A stretch of DNA of 42,973 nucleotides from JBCBZH01 sp039815415. GTDB lineage: Bacteria; Bacteroidota; Rhodothermia; Rhodothermales; Rubricoccaceae. The position numbers and the translations under genes are program-made. The DNA is taken from assembly GCA_039815415.1 (NCBI GenBank), contig JBCBZH010000004.1, positions 1-42,973 of the forward strand. The letters run 5' to 3'. Shown here piece by piece: positions 1-8,059 of the stretch; within the stretch, counting starts at the first letter, position 1, and each line of letters starts with the position of its first letter. Below the pieces are notes generated by a model, which was not told the origin of the DNA, ran no database searches, and saw nothing but the letters and a program-made list of their open reading frames with translations.

Positions 1-2411
1 GCCGGGTAGAAGTCTGGCGAGCCGGAATCGTAGGCCGTCAGCGCGTAGTAGTAGCGCTGTCCATTCTCCACGTCTGTATCCACGAAGGAATACTGGAGCC
101 CTGTATCAGATCCGAGGTTGAACGGAACGCCACGCACGCGCTCGTCGGTGGACACGTAGACGCCCTGAATACCGTCCTCCTTGTCGAACTGAACCTCGGG
201 CACGCGGATGCTCCCGTTGCCGAGCACGTCGGTCACCTGGGCTGCGTCGCGGAAGAACGGGTCCGTGGACTTGAACAGGCGGTAGCCCTGGAAGTCGTCC
301 CCGAGAATCGGATCCTCTGAGTTCTCGGCTGCCGCATCCCAGTAGAGGGTTACCTGGCCGTCGCCCGGCACCGCATTGAGCGTCGGGCGGTCCGGTGGAC
401 GCGCGAACTGGTAGTTGCGGTCGTAGATCTCCTGAATGGTGATCTGGTTGTTGGTGATGTCCTCCAGGTCCTCGCCGAACACCAGCGCGAGGGTGAAGCG
501 AAGCGTCTGGCCCGGCTCGAGGCGGAAGTAGCCACTGCCGAATACGAAGTCGCCATCGACGCCTCCCTCAGCCTCCAGCTCGGCCAGCTCCTCGTTAGTG
601 GTGAAGAAGCCCGGCGTGAGGCCTTCCCACACGTTCTCATCGTCCGAGACGGGGAAGGCACCCGATGGATTGAAGTAAAAGAAACTCGAGAGCCCCACCT
701 GGTCGGATTCGGTCACGTCGAGTGCATCAAAGTTTGGCTCGCCCGGGTCAGGAATGCCATTGCCCTCACCGGGATCGCCAGTGCCCGCCAGCCCGTCGGC
801 GCCCACATCATCTCCAGTATCCCAGTCACCGTCCTCATCGATGCCGTTGTCACGCGACTCGTCGATGAGCAGATTGAGAAGCCCGTAGGTCGAGCTGTCG
901 GCAGAGGTCGGCGCGCGGCCCTGAATGGCGCGAGCGAAACCGACGTAGTTCTTGTAGCGAAGCGCAGGCAGCGTGACGACCTGCGGCGGCAGGTCGAACG
1001 ACTGCGCGCGGCGCTCAAAGTGGAGCGTGATGTCCTCGTCGATGATGCCGTCGAGGTCTTCATCGATCAGGTTCTTCTCCGTGACCGTCTGCACCGTTCC
1101 GCCTGCACTCTCGACGTCCACAAGCGTCTCTTCCAGCGTGCCCCCGGCGCTCACGGAGTAGCTCCGTCCCTGACTGACTACATCGAGGCTTCCGTTGGCG
1201 GGCACGTAGAAGATCTCGCGCTCGCCGGTCTCGTTGTCGATGGTGATGATGGGATCTCCAGCCACGAGCTGGCGTGGCTGGAAGTCTTCGGCCTGGAAGG
1301 TGTTGTCGGTGCCCTCGTCGGACTTGACGAACGGAGTGCCGTCGATGTCCTGGCCGGCGTCGGTGAGCGGGTCCCCGTCGCCGTCGTCGTCAATGCCATT
1401 GTCAGCATTCCCGGGGCTCTCGAGGAAGCCATACCCGACGTAGCCGACGTCCTGGCCCTGGTTGCCGCTGTCATCGTTGTCGTAGGAGTAGACGATGCGG
1501 TTGGCTTGGTCGAAGAAGGCGAGGTCATCCTGAGAGTCGCCGTCGCCACCGGAGAGCGTGCCCACCGTCAGCCCGACGGCCACACGCGGGTAGGTGGTCG
1601 TGGACGAGTTGGTCACCTCGTACAGCCAGAAGATGGCGTCCTGAGCAAGGAACTGGCTCCACTGAAGACCACGCACCTCCAGTTCCAGGCCCATACCGCC
1701 GCGCTCAGGGCGTGTATCGTCGGGGCGGAAGCCAGGAAACTCGCTCTGTAGCTCGCGGTCGTTATGGTCGTCCGCCCAGAAGTAAGACTCGAGATCCGCG
1801 TTGAACTGGTTGCGGCCAAAGAAACCGTTCCACTGTGCAGAGCCATCGGCTCCAAGCCACGTCGGCTCGTCGGGCCAGAAGTCCGGCCACGTCTCGGGGT
1901 CGATGGAGAGCGCCACACGGTCGTTGGGCTCGCCTGTCCGCTCGATGACTCGGTTGGACGCAAAGCCCGGCTTGGGCTCGAAGGTCCACGCGTTGGACGC
2001 GTTGCCCGGCTCAGCGTTGATGCCTCGGTTGCCCGGGCCACGCGTGGAGACCACATGCTGTACGAGGGTATCGGGGATGGCATCGCCATCGAGGTCGATG
2101 GGCACTTCCGCAGCCACCAGCGGAAGCACGTCGCCCACGTAGAAATCGTCCGAGCCTTTCGGCCAGTTGCCTCGGATCTCACCGACGCCGCCCAACAGGC
2201 CGTAGTTGAAGAACGTGATGGCGACCTCGTTGCCGTCCATCAGAGCCTTCTTCTCGAAGTTGCGGCTCGAGTAGTAGCTCGGATCGAGGATGAACGGCGG
2301 GAGGTTGTCCCGCTGCTGGGCCATCGAACTGGGGGTGACCAGAATGCACGCCAGCCCGAGGGCGACAAGCGCCCCGGCGAGAGGAATCCGATTCAGCAAG
2401 GAGAAGGACAT
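1..2411 (-). CDS. Large secreted partner of a TonB-dependent receptor (C-terminus beyond the window)
   Basis: An uninterrupted minus-strand frame runs from the ATG at 2411 to the left edge, giving about 803 visible residues. It starts with a Sec signal peptide (MSFSLLNRIPLAGALVALG, ending near SMAQQ). The body is rich in Asp and aromatic residues. It contains several acidic DxDxDG-type runs resembling calcium-binding EF-hand or thrombospondin-3 loops (DLDGDAIPD, GIDDDGDGDP, DEDLDGIIDED, GIDEDGDWD). Near the end is a fibronectin-III-like stretch (GQVTLYWDAAAENSED ... FQGYRLFKSTDPF). The T9SS cargo protein at 32165-35416 has the same layout, so this one probably also ends in a sorting domain outside the window; that part is inference. 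It follows the receptor at 2458-5310 by 46 bp and belongs to the same operon. Substrate and exact role are unknown. Confidence 0.8.
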   Translation of the reverse strand, partial: MSFSLLNRIPLAGALVALGLACILVTPSSMAQQRDNLPPFILDPSYYSSRNFEKKALMDGNEVAITFFNYGLLGGVGEIRGNWPKGSDDFYVGDVLPLVAAEVPIDLDGDAIPDTLVQHVVSTRGPGNRGINAEPGNASNAWTFEPKPGFASNRVIERTGEPNDRVALSIDPETWPDFWPDEPTWLGADGSAQWNGFFGRNQFNADLESYFWADDHNDRELQSEFPGFRPDDTRPERGGMGLELEVRGLQWSQFLAQDAIFWLYEVTNSSTTTYPRVAVGLTVGTLSGGDGDSQDDLAFFDQANRIVYSYDNDDSGNQGQDVGYVGYGFLESPGNADNGIDDDGDGDPLTDAGQDIDGTPFVKSDEGTDNTFQAEDFQPRQLVAGDPIITIDNETGEREIFYVPANGSLDVVSQGRSYSVSAGGTLEETLVDVESAGGTVQTVTEKNLIDEDLDGIIDEDITLHFERRAQSFDLPPQVVTLPALRYKNYVGFARAIQGRAPTSADSSTYGLLNLLIDESRDNGIDEDGDWDTGDDVGADGLAGTGDPGEGNGIPDPGEPNFDALDVTESDQVGLSSFFYFNPSGAFPVSDDENVWEGLTPGFFTTNEELAELEAEGGVDGDFVFGSGYFRLEPGQTLRFTLALVFGEDLEDITNNQITIQEIYDRNYQFARPPDRPTLNAVPGDGQVTLYWDAAAENSEDPILGDDFQGYRLFKSTDPFFRDAAQVTDVLGNGSIRVPEVQFDKEDGIQGVYVSTDERVRGVPFNLGSDTGLQYSFVDTDVENGQRYYYALTAYDSGSPDFYP

Positions 2412-2457
2412 ACAAGAACCGCCCGAATGAAGGCGAGAACGAGCTGGTGAGGAAACG

Positions 2458-5310
2458 CTAGACATTCACGCGAAGGCCGAGAACCACACGGCGCGGCTGG
2501 CTGAAGAAGTCAGGACGCGTGTAGCGCTGCTCGAGCACCGCGTCCGGGCCCCGGAAGTTGCGGGCCTCGATGGCCTGCTCGAGGGAGTACGTGGCGCGGC
2601 CGGTGTCGCCGTAGATGCCGTTCTCGTTGCGCGCGTCAAACAGGTTGTCTACGCGCGAGAACACCTGGACCCGGGCAGGGCCGACCTGCAGATTCTTGTA
2701 GGCGTTCAGGTTCACGTTGAACGTAGACGGCCGGATCTCGCTGTTGATGGGCACCACGCTGGGCGGCACCACGCCACCCGTCACAACCGACGTGCGAGCT
2801 GGCGTGTAGGGCCTCCCGGATCCGTAGCTGGCGAGAAGCCCGAAGCCCGCGTCTAGGTCCGGATCGGCATAGGTCAGGCTGGCATTAACCGTGTGGCGCT
2901 GATCCCAGTTGGTGGGCACAATCAACAGCTCGACGCCCTGGCGCGCGGCCGCTGCGTTGTACGCCTGGTCCGGGTCGCTCGAGTTGGCGCGGGCCACCTG
3001 GAACGTGTAGTCGAAGCCGCCGAAGAGCGTCCGCCCGATGCGCTGGTCGAACCTCAGAATGATGCCGCGTACAAACCCAAAGTCTGAGTTGATGATCTGC
3101 CCGTAACGCGCCCCCGTGCCCCGAATGACAATCGGCTCCGTGGCCGTGCCCGCAAGGTTTCGGATGTCGCGGTAGTACGCCGTCAGCTCGACGGCCGACG
3201 TACCGGACAGCTCCTGCTTGATGCCGATCTCACCATTGATGGTCTGCTCCGGCTTCAGGTTGGCGTTTCCGAACAGCCCGATGAGCCCCGAGCCGCCCGA
3301 ACCGAGACGGAAGTACGGGTTCTGGTACAGCAACTCGAAGTTGGGCACCTGGAAGAACTGGCCGTACGAGAAGTGGACCACGCCGGTGGCCGAGATTGGG
3401 AAGGCCACGCCCAGGCGAGGGCTGACCTGCCACGTCGCGCTGGCGTCCTCGAAGTGACGCTCCGGCGTAATCGGGTCGTCGAGCAGCAGCGGATTGCCCT
3501 CGGCATCCGTCGTGCACTCATTGTTGACGACCTCCTGGCACCTCCGCAGCCCCTCGAAGAGCGCAAACGGGTCGGAAGGATCTCGCAGAACGCGGCCGTT
3601 GGAATCGAAGTAGTCGAACCGGAGCCCAGCGTTGATGATGAGCCCCCCTACCTCCACCTTGTCCTGGATGTACGCCGCCAGCTCGACGGGCGCGTACTCA
3701 TAGTCCGCATTGTTGAACACGATGCCGTTCTGAGGCCCATTGCCAACATCGAACGTGGCGCCCTCCTGCACGAACGTGAACTGGTCCAGGAACGTGAGGT
3801 TGTGCAACCGGGCCTCAATGCCCGTCTTGACGAGGTGGGCGGAGTGAACCTGGCTCGACAGATCCGCCTTTGCGAGCCACGTGTCCGTGGTGCGGCGGAA
3901 GCGCCCATTGTCCGTGCCGCCGATGGTGAAGCCGGAAAAGAGCTGCCCTTCGCGGAAGCCGAGGAACCGGGTGTCCACGTAGCGCTCATCCAGCGGGTCC
4001 TCATAGACGTAGTTCTCGAAGCGGCTGAAGTTGTTCGTCAGGCCGATTTCATAGAACGTCGTGTTTGAGAGCAGGTGGGTGAACTTCAGAAGCGACGTAC
4101 GTGCGAACCGGGTGTTCTGTCGGCTCGCTTCCGGCAAGTAGTAATAGTCGAAGTTGGCGCCACGGAAATCCTCCTGGCTGGCCAGGAAGTTGCCCGAGAG
4201 ACGTAGCCCATTGCCGATGTTGAACGTCAGCTTGGCCTGACCGGAGATCTTCTCATACGGATTGAGCGACACCAGGGAGGAGTCACCCCGGATGGCTGGC
4301 CCGCCCTCGGCGACATCCTCTGGGTCCAGCAACGTGAGCTGCCCGATGGGACTAAGTCCAACGCTATTGCGCGTAAACACATTGCGGCCGTAGATCCACC
4401 CATCGTTGCCGAAGTAGCGGCCGGAGGCAAAGAAAAACAGCCGGTCGCGGAGGATGGGGCCGGACAGCGTGCCCTCAAGGTTTCGAACACTTACAGGATC
4501 GAGATCGCTCGTGCCAGTTCCTGGGAACAGGAGCGCCTCCTGTGTGCCTATGGCTGGCGCCCCCGACTCACTCGAGGCATAGTCGCCGCCCCATACCTCA
4601 AGGCCTCCCTCAAAGTCGTTGGACCCGTCCCGTGTGACCACGTTCACGATGCCAGAAAGCGCCTGCCCGTACTCGGCATTGAAGGCACCCGTAACCACCT
4701 GAAGCTCCTGGACGGACTCGTTCTCGATCTCAAGCGCCAGCCCACCGTCGTATACATCGCCCACTGGGACGCCATCGACGAGGTAACCGACCTCACCGGA
4801 ACGGCCTCCTCGGAAGTGGAGGTTGTCTCCCGACCCCACAACTCCGGCCTGGAGCGATACCACCTGATCGAAGTTCTCGACCGGCAGCTCGCGAATCTCA
4901 TCGCCCGACACGGTCGCCGTGGTCGCCGTCACGTCCTTCTGGAACAGCTCGCGGTTGGCCTGAACGGTGATCTCCTCGCCTCCGAATGACTCTTCCTGAA
5001 GCGCGACGTCCACCGTCGTGGTAAGGTCGATGCGTACCCGCACGTTCTCGATGTTCTGACTCTGGTAGCCGATGTAGCTCACCACGAGTGTGTATACATC
5101 GGGCCGAACACCGATGATGACGTACTCACCATCGAAGTTGGTGCTCGCGCCCTGCGTGGTTCCGTCGATCCGAACGTTGGCTCCGGGAATGGTCTCACCC
5201 GTCGCGGCATCTGTGATGGTCCCAGCAATCTTTCCAGACTGCGCGCTCGCTGCCGACGTCATCCCGATGACGCCAACGAGAAGAAGGAAAGTGCGAAGCA
5301 GTGAGGTCAT
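2458..5310 (-). CDS. TonB-dependent outer-membrane receptor with carboxypeptidase-regulatory-like N-terminal domain
   Basis: Encodes 950 residues: a Sec signal peptide (MTSLLRTFLLLVGVIGM ... ASAQ), then a carboxypeptidase-regulatory-like beta-sandwich (GKIAGTITDAATGETIPGAN, about 25-110), a plug domain (about 120-240, with NLHFRGGRSGEVGYLVDGVP and the plug-end motif YGQALSGIVNVVTRDG), and a beta-barrel ending RRVVLGLRVNV. This is the SusC/RagA-like architecture for energised uptake across the outer membrane. I use the ATG at 5310; a GTG two codons upstream is possible, and neither has a clear ribosome binding site. The LacI-type regulator ends 30 bp upstream and the secreted partner starts 46 bp downstream, so the three look co-transcribed. 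The ligand is not evident. LacI linkage hints at a sugar or nucleoside, by inference only. Confidence 0.93.
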   Translation of the reverse strand: MTSLLRTFLLLVGVIGMTSAASAQSGKIAGTITDAATGETIPGANVRIDGTTQGASTNFDGEYVIIGVRPDVYTLVVSYIGYQSQNIENVRVRIDLTTTVDVALQEESFGGEEITVQANRELFQKDVTATTATVSGDEIRELPVENFDQVVSLQAGVVGSGDNLHFRGGRSGEVGYLVDGVPVGDVYDGGLALEIENESVQELQVVTGAFNAEYGQALSGIVNVVTRDGSNDFEGGLEVWGGDYASSESGAPAIGTQEALLFPGTGTSDLDPVSVRNLEGTLSGPILRDRLFFFASGRYFGNDGWIYGRNVFTRNSVGLSPIGQLTLLDPEDVAEGGPAIRGDSSLVSLNPYEKISGQAKLTFNIGNGLRLSGNFLASQEDFRGANFDYYYLPEASRQNTRFARTSLLKFTHLLSNTTFYEIGLTNNFSRFENYVYEDPLDERYVDTRFLGFREGQLFSGFTIGGTDNGRFRRTTDTWLAKADLSSQVHSAHLVKTGIEARLHNLTFLDQFTFVQEGATFDVGNGPQNGIVFNNADYEYAPVELAAYIQDKVEVGGLIINAGLRFDYFDSNGRVLRDPSDPFALFEGLRRCQEVVNNECTTDAEGNPLLLDDPITPERHFEDASATWQVSPRLGVAFPISATGVVHFSYGQFFQVPNFELLYQNPYFRLGSGGSGLIGLFGNANLKPEQTINGEIGIKQELSGTSAVELTAYYRDIRNLAGTATEPIVIRGTGARYGQIINSDFGFVRGIILRFDQRIGRTLFGGFDYTFQVARANSSDPDQAYNAAAARQGVELLIVPTNWDQRHTVNASLTYADPDLDAGFGLLASYGSGRPYTPARTSVVTGGVVPPSVVPINSEIRPSTFNVNLNAYKNLQVGPARVQVFSRVDNLFDARNENGIYGDTGRATYSLEQAIEARNFRGPDAVLEQRYTRPDFFSQPRRVVLGLRVNV

Positions 5311-5340
5311 GAGCACAGACCGACGCGCGGCCAGATCAAG

Positions 5341-6390
5341 TCAGGTCGTTGATAGAGGCTGATGCACCGGTCCCCCGGTCGTCTCGCGAACGATGAGTTC
5401 AGGCGCGAAGATGGTATGCGAAGGCTCCGTATCTGGGGCATCGAGACGCCGAAGCAGCATCTCCGTCGCCATCCGCCCCATCTCGGCCATCGGCTGTCGA
5501 AGCGTCGTCAGCCCGACGTATGCCGAGGCCACGACATCATCGAACCCGACGAGTTCCATGTCTCCCGGCACGTCCAGCCCGGCCTCGCGCAGCGCCCGCA
5601 GCGCTCCGAGCGCCATGACATCGGCGGCAACGAACAGAGCCGTCGGACGTGCTGCCGGGTCGCCCTCGAACCGGCTCAGAAGATGCTGTGTACCGAGATA
5701 GCCTGCGTAGCGGGTGTAGCCATGCTGGCCGTGGTCCCAGTCTGCGGAGACGATGTAGCGGTCATCCAGCTCGATGCCTGCTTCGGCCAATGCCTCCTGA
5801 TATCCCGCGAGGCGCTCAGCGGCAGGCACCGAGTCCATGACCGGAAGCACCAGCCCGATGCGCTCGTGCCCACGCTCAACGAGGTGCTGAACAGCCACCC
5901 GGCCGCCCTGGCGGTTGTCGACGCTAATCGAATCGAACGCCTCGTGACTGGAGTCCACCAGCACGACGGGCTGGCGGCTGGCCGTCAGGCGGCGGACACG
6001 CTCCTCGGTGATGGGCGTCGAGACGAGCACCAGCCCGTCGGACCGCCCTCGCTGAACCGCCCGGCCGAGCTGCCCGTCCACCTTGTCCAGCGTCCGGCTG
6101 GCGTAGACGAGCAAGTCGTAGTCGCTGGCGTCGAGTTGGTCCTGCAGCCCACGGAGCACCTCCATGAAGAAGTAGGACGTCATCATCGGGACGATGGCCG
6201 AAATGAGCTGCGTGTTCTTGCGCGCGAGGCTCTGCGCGCTGGCGTGTGGCTCGTAGCCCAGATCCTCGGCCACGCTAAAGACGCGGCGGCGGGTCACCTC
6301 GGAGACGCGGGGATGCCCATTGAGCACGCGCGAGACGGTCGCGATGGAGACGCGAGCCCGGTCGGCGATGTCGTAAATGGTGGCAGCCAC
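5341..6390 (-). CDS. LacI/GalR-family transcriptional regulator
   Basis: Encodes 349 residues. Residues 4-50 form the LacI-type helix-turn-helix (IYDIADRARVSIATVSRVLN, then VSEVTRRRV). A hinge helix follows (PHASAQSLARKN, about 52-62) and then a periplasmic-binding-protein-like effector domain (about 65-340, with LVSTPITEERVRRL, ISVDNRQGGRVAVQHL, ELVGFDD and TTLRQPMAEMG). The start is GTG at 6390 without a Shine-Dalgarno. A perfect 14-bp LacI-family operator lies 31 bp upstream, right after a good promoter, so autoregulation is very likely. Being first in an operon with a TonB receptor and its secreted partner, it probably controls uptake of the ligand it senses; that ligand cannot be read from the sequence. 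Confidence 0.95.
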   Translation of the reverse strand: MAATIYDIADRARVSIATVSRVLNGHPRVSEVTRRRVFSVAEDLGYEPHASAQSLARKNTQLISAIVPMMTSYFFMEVLRGLQDQLDASDYDLLVYASRTLDKVDGQLGRAVQRGRSDGLVLVSTPITEERVRRLTASRQPVVLVDSSHEAFDSISVDNRQGGRVAVQHLVERGHERIGLVLPVMDSVPAAERLAGYQEALAEAGIELDDRYIVSADWDHGQHGYTRYAGYLGTQHLLSRFEGDPAARPTALFVAADVMALGALRALREAGLDVPGDMELVGFDDVVASAYVGLTTLRQPMAEMGRMATEMLLRRLDAPDTEPSHTIFAPELIVRETTGGPVHQPLSTT

Positions 6391-6420
6391 GGGAGGGAGA
6401 GGCGAGTCAGGCGCGAGCCA

Positions 6421-6434
6421 TGTAAGCGCTTACA
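6421..6434. promoter_or_regulatory. LacI-family operator, perfect 14-bp palindrome
   Basis: TGTAAGCGCTTACA is a perfect palindrome with the central CG and TGTAAnCG half-site typical of LacI/GalR and CcpA cre operators. It lies between the promoter at 6446-6474 and the GTG start at 6390, about +5 to +18 of the expected transcript, where bound repressor would block transcription. It is therefore the probable autoregulatory site of the adjacent LacI-type gene. I saw no second copy elsewhere in the window. Confidence 0.85.
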
Positions 6435-6445
6435 ATCACGATTCC

Positions 6446-6474
6446 ATAATAGGTGGCGCCTTGGGCTAGGTCAA
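6446..6474 (-). promoter_or_regulatory. Sigma70-like promoter of the lacI-type/TonB receptor operon
   Basis: On the minus strand TTGACC (6469-6474) is separated by exactly 17 bp from TATTAT (6446-6451). This is five of six matches to the -35 consensus and five of six to the -10, in a locally AT-richer stretch. The start point would be near 6439, just before the palindromic operator. It reads toward the regulator gene. Confidence 0.75.
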
Positions 6475-6614
6475 GACTGCATTGGTGACTCTCGCCCCCC
6501 TCCTCCTGATTTCACATTGGATAAGCCCTATGCGAGAAGCGCTTCCAGGTATCGAAGGCCGCAGGGCACCCCAAATCCCCCCAGATGCTCTCGGGAAGGA
6601 GCCCTTCCTGGAAA

Positions 6615-6645
6615 CGAGCTGGCGATTCCTTGCTTCGCCAGCTCG
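6615..6645. terminator. Hairpin built from two inverted decamer repeats, 3' of the truncated haemoglobin gene
   Basis: CGAGCTGGCGA (6615-6625) and TCGCCAGCTCG (6635-6645) form a perfect 11-bp stem with a 9-nt loop, 28 bp beyond the stop codon of the minus-strand globin gene. Read in that direction the stem is followed by only three T residues, so it is a weak intrinsic terminator or a 3'-end stabiliser. Both arms are copies of the dispersed decamer described in the findings. The rest of 6480-6673 shows no gene. Confidence 0.6.
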
Positions 6646-6673
6646 AGAGTTGCCTACGAGTGTGCAGCGGCGC

Positions 6674-7069
6674 TCATCCGGCCACTGACTCGCCCCCGGG
6701 AGCGAAGGTCCCCCACAGTCCGAGCTTGACCTGAAACACGCCTGCGATCTGCTCGCCACGTGCCTTCATCTGCTCGGCGCGAGGCCCTGCGGCGTGTGCA
6801 TCCACGGTGGCGTGCAAACGGCCTACCCAGGCCGCGAAATGCTCGCGAGCGAGGCCCGGCATCCGGGCGTGGGGAGCAAAGGGGCGGCCCCGGTAGGCTC
6901 CCGTCTGGAACACCACCGACGACCAGAACGAGACCATCTTGGGTAGGTGGGTGTCCCAGTCCAGCCCGGCGAAGTATGTGCCGATCACAGGGTCCGCCTC
7001 CATGTCCTGGTAAAAGGCGTGGACGATGGCACGAATATCGGCCTCGGTCTCGATGTCACGACCAGGCAT
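6674..7069 (-). CDS. Group III truncated haemoglobin-like protein
   Basis: Encodes 131 residues, the usual length of single-domain group III truncated globins. Recognisable features are the N-terminal helix (IRAIVHAFYQDMEADPVIG), a Trp-rich middle (FWSSVVFQTGAYRGRPF) and LAREHFAAWVGRL, where His77 is the likely proximal haem ligand. Family members bind O2 or NO and are often linked to microaerobic or nitrosative stress. The ATG lies inside the 3' end of the cupin gene (14-bp overlap), so the two are translationally linked. Its place at the end of the N2O-reduction cluster supports a role in NO handling or low-oxygen growth, by inference. Confidence 0.85.
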   Translation of the reverse strand: MPGRDIETEADIRAIVHAFYQDMEADPVIGTYFAGLDWDTHLPKMVSFWSSVVFQTGAYRGRPFAPHARMPGLAREHFAAWVGRLHATVDAHAAGPRAEQMKARGEQIAGVFQVKLGLWGTFAPGGESVAG

Positions 7070-7385
7070 CGCGGAGGAGGATGAGGAGCATCTGGAACGC
7101 GGTCATCGCCCGGACGGCATGAGGCACCGAGGCGGGCAGCCGGAGAATATGGCCTGCCGCGACCCGGTAGGAAACTCCATCGATGGAGACCTCCGCCACG
7201 CCGTCTGTTACCAGGAGGAGGGCCTCGTGGGGCGTCGAGTGCTCATCAAGCCCCTCACCCTCAGCGAAGGCGAATGCCGTGGCCGAGCCGCCGCGTGCCT
7301 TGTGGAGCACGCGGCTGACGATGGCCCCGTCGGCGGGCGTCGCCAGCTCGGCGAGAGAGTGAGGGCCGTCGGGGAGTGTGGACAT
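7056..7385 (-). CDS. Small cupin-domain protein
   Basis: Encodes 109 residues forming a single cupin barrel. The first cupin motif appears as DEHSTPHEALLLVTDG with possible metal ligands His49, His53 and Glu54. The second appears as GHILRLPASVPHAVRA with His89. Small cupins of this kind are common next to nitrogen-oxide and globin genes and may bind a metal or sense a small molecule; the substrate is unknown. It lies 5 bp after the fasciclin gene and overlaps the globin gene, so it belongs to the same transcription unit. A decamer copy (7341-7350) encodes part of AELAT in its N-terminal tail. Confidence 0.8.
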   Translation of the reverse strand: MSTLPDGPHSLAELATPADGAIVSRVLHKARGGSATAFAFAEGEGLDEHSTPHEALLLVTDGVAEVSIDGVSYRVAAGHILRLPASVPHAVRAMTAFQMLLILLRDAWS

Positions 7386-7390
7386 CCGAG

Positions 7391-7966
7391 CTACCCGTCC
7401 AGAGCCACCAGGAATACCTGATCCACGACGTGCACGATGCCGTTCGAGGCCGGCACGGTGCCAAGGATCTTGGCGCCGTTGACGTACGTGCCGTCTTCCC
7501 GCTCCTCGACCGTGAGGTGGTGCCCCGTCGCCATGTAGATGGAGTCCTCCTGGACCAGCTTGTCCATCGGGAACGACGCGGGGGCTGCGTGCGAGGTGAC
7601 CACATTCGCGAGGGTCTGCTTGTTTTCCGGTTTGAGCAGGTCATCGAGGGCGCCATCCGGGAGCGCGTCGAACGCCGCATTCGTCGGTGCGAAGACGGTC
7701 AGCGGCCCGGGCGTGCCGAGCGTGTTCTCCAGTTCAGCGGCCTGGACGGCAGCGACGAGCGTCGTATGGTCTTCGGACCCGATGGCCACTGCCAGGATGT
7801 TCGGGTCTGAGTTCTCCTCGACGACCGACCCGAGCCCCTGGCCGGAGAGATCTCCAGCGGCGGCCCGGTCTGAAGAGGCGGCCTCATCTTGGCCGCACCC
7901 TACAAACAAGAGGAGGGACAACGCGGTGAGGAGGGCGAGAGGGAATCGAGCGGCTAGGTACGTCAT
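7391..7966 (-). CDS. Fasciclin (FAS1) domain lipoprotein
   Basis: Encodes 191 residues. A lipoprotein signal peptide ends at the lipobox FVGC (Cys24), followed by a short acidic linker and one FAS1 domain (about 50-190). The conserved blocks are LTVFAPTNAAFDALP, LANVVTSHAAP, LTVEEREDGTYVNGAKIL and NGIVHVVDQVFL. FAS1 lipoproteins are adhesion-like extracytoplasmic proteins. Its location 93 bp after nosY and just before the cupin and globin genes puts it at the downstream end of the nos cluster. Whether it helps N2O reduction is not shown by the sequence. The 93-bp gap contains a GC-rich 6-bp inverted repeat (8025-8030 with 8044-8049) that may partly separate it from nosY. Confidence 0.9.
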   Translation of the reverse strand: MTYLAARFPLALLTALSLLLFVGCGQDEAASSDRAAAGDLSGQGLGSVVEENSDPNILAVAIGSEDHTTLVAAVQAAELENTLGTPGPLTVFAPTNAAFDALPDGALDDLLKPENKQTLANVVTSHAAPASFPMDKLVQEDSIYMATGHHLTVEEREDGTYVNGAKILGTVPASNGIVHVVDQVFLVALDG

Positions 7967-8059
7967 GATGTCCTCGCGGAGTGTGGGTGAGGGGGCGTTA
8001 TCGATTGCGAAGGGGTTGAGGCGTTCGCGCTAGCGCATCGCCTGCGCGAGCCGACAGGG

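Noticed and set aside
5362..6729. Long open frame of over 450 codons on the plus strand across the LacI-type gene
   Set aside because: It is antisense to a clear LacI-family protein, has no domain-like sequence, and is explained by high GC at third codon positions keeping stops rare.
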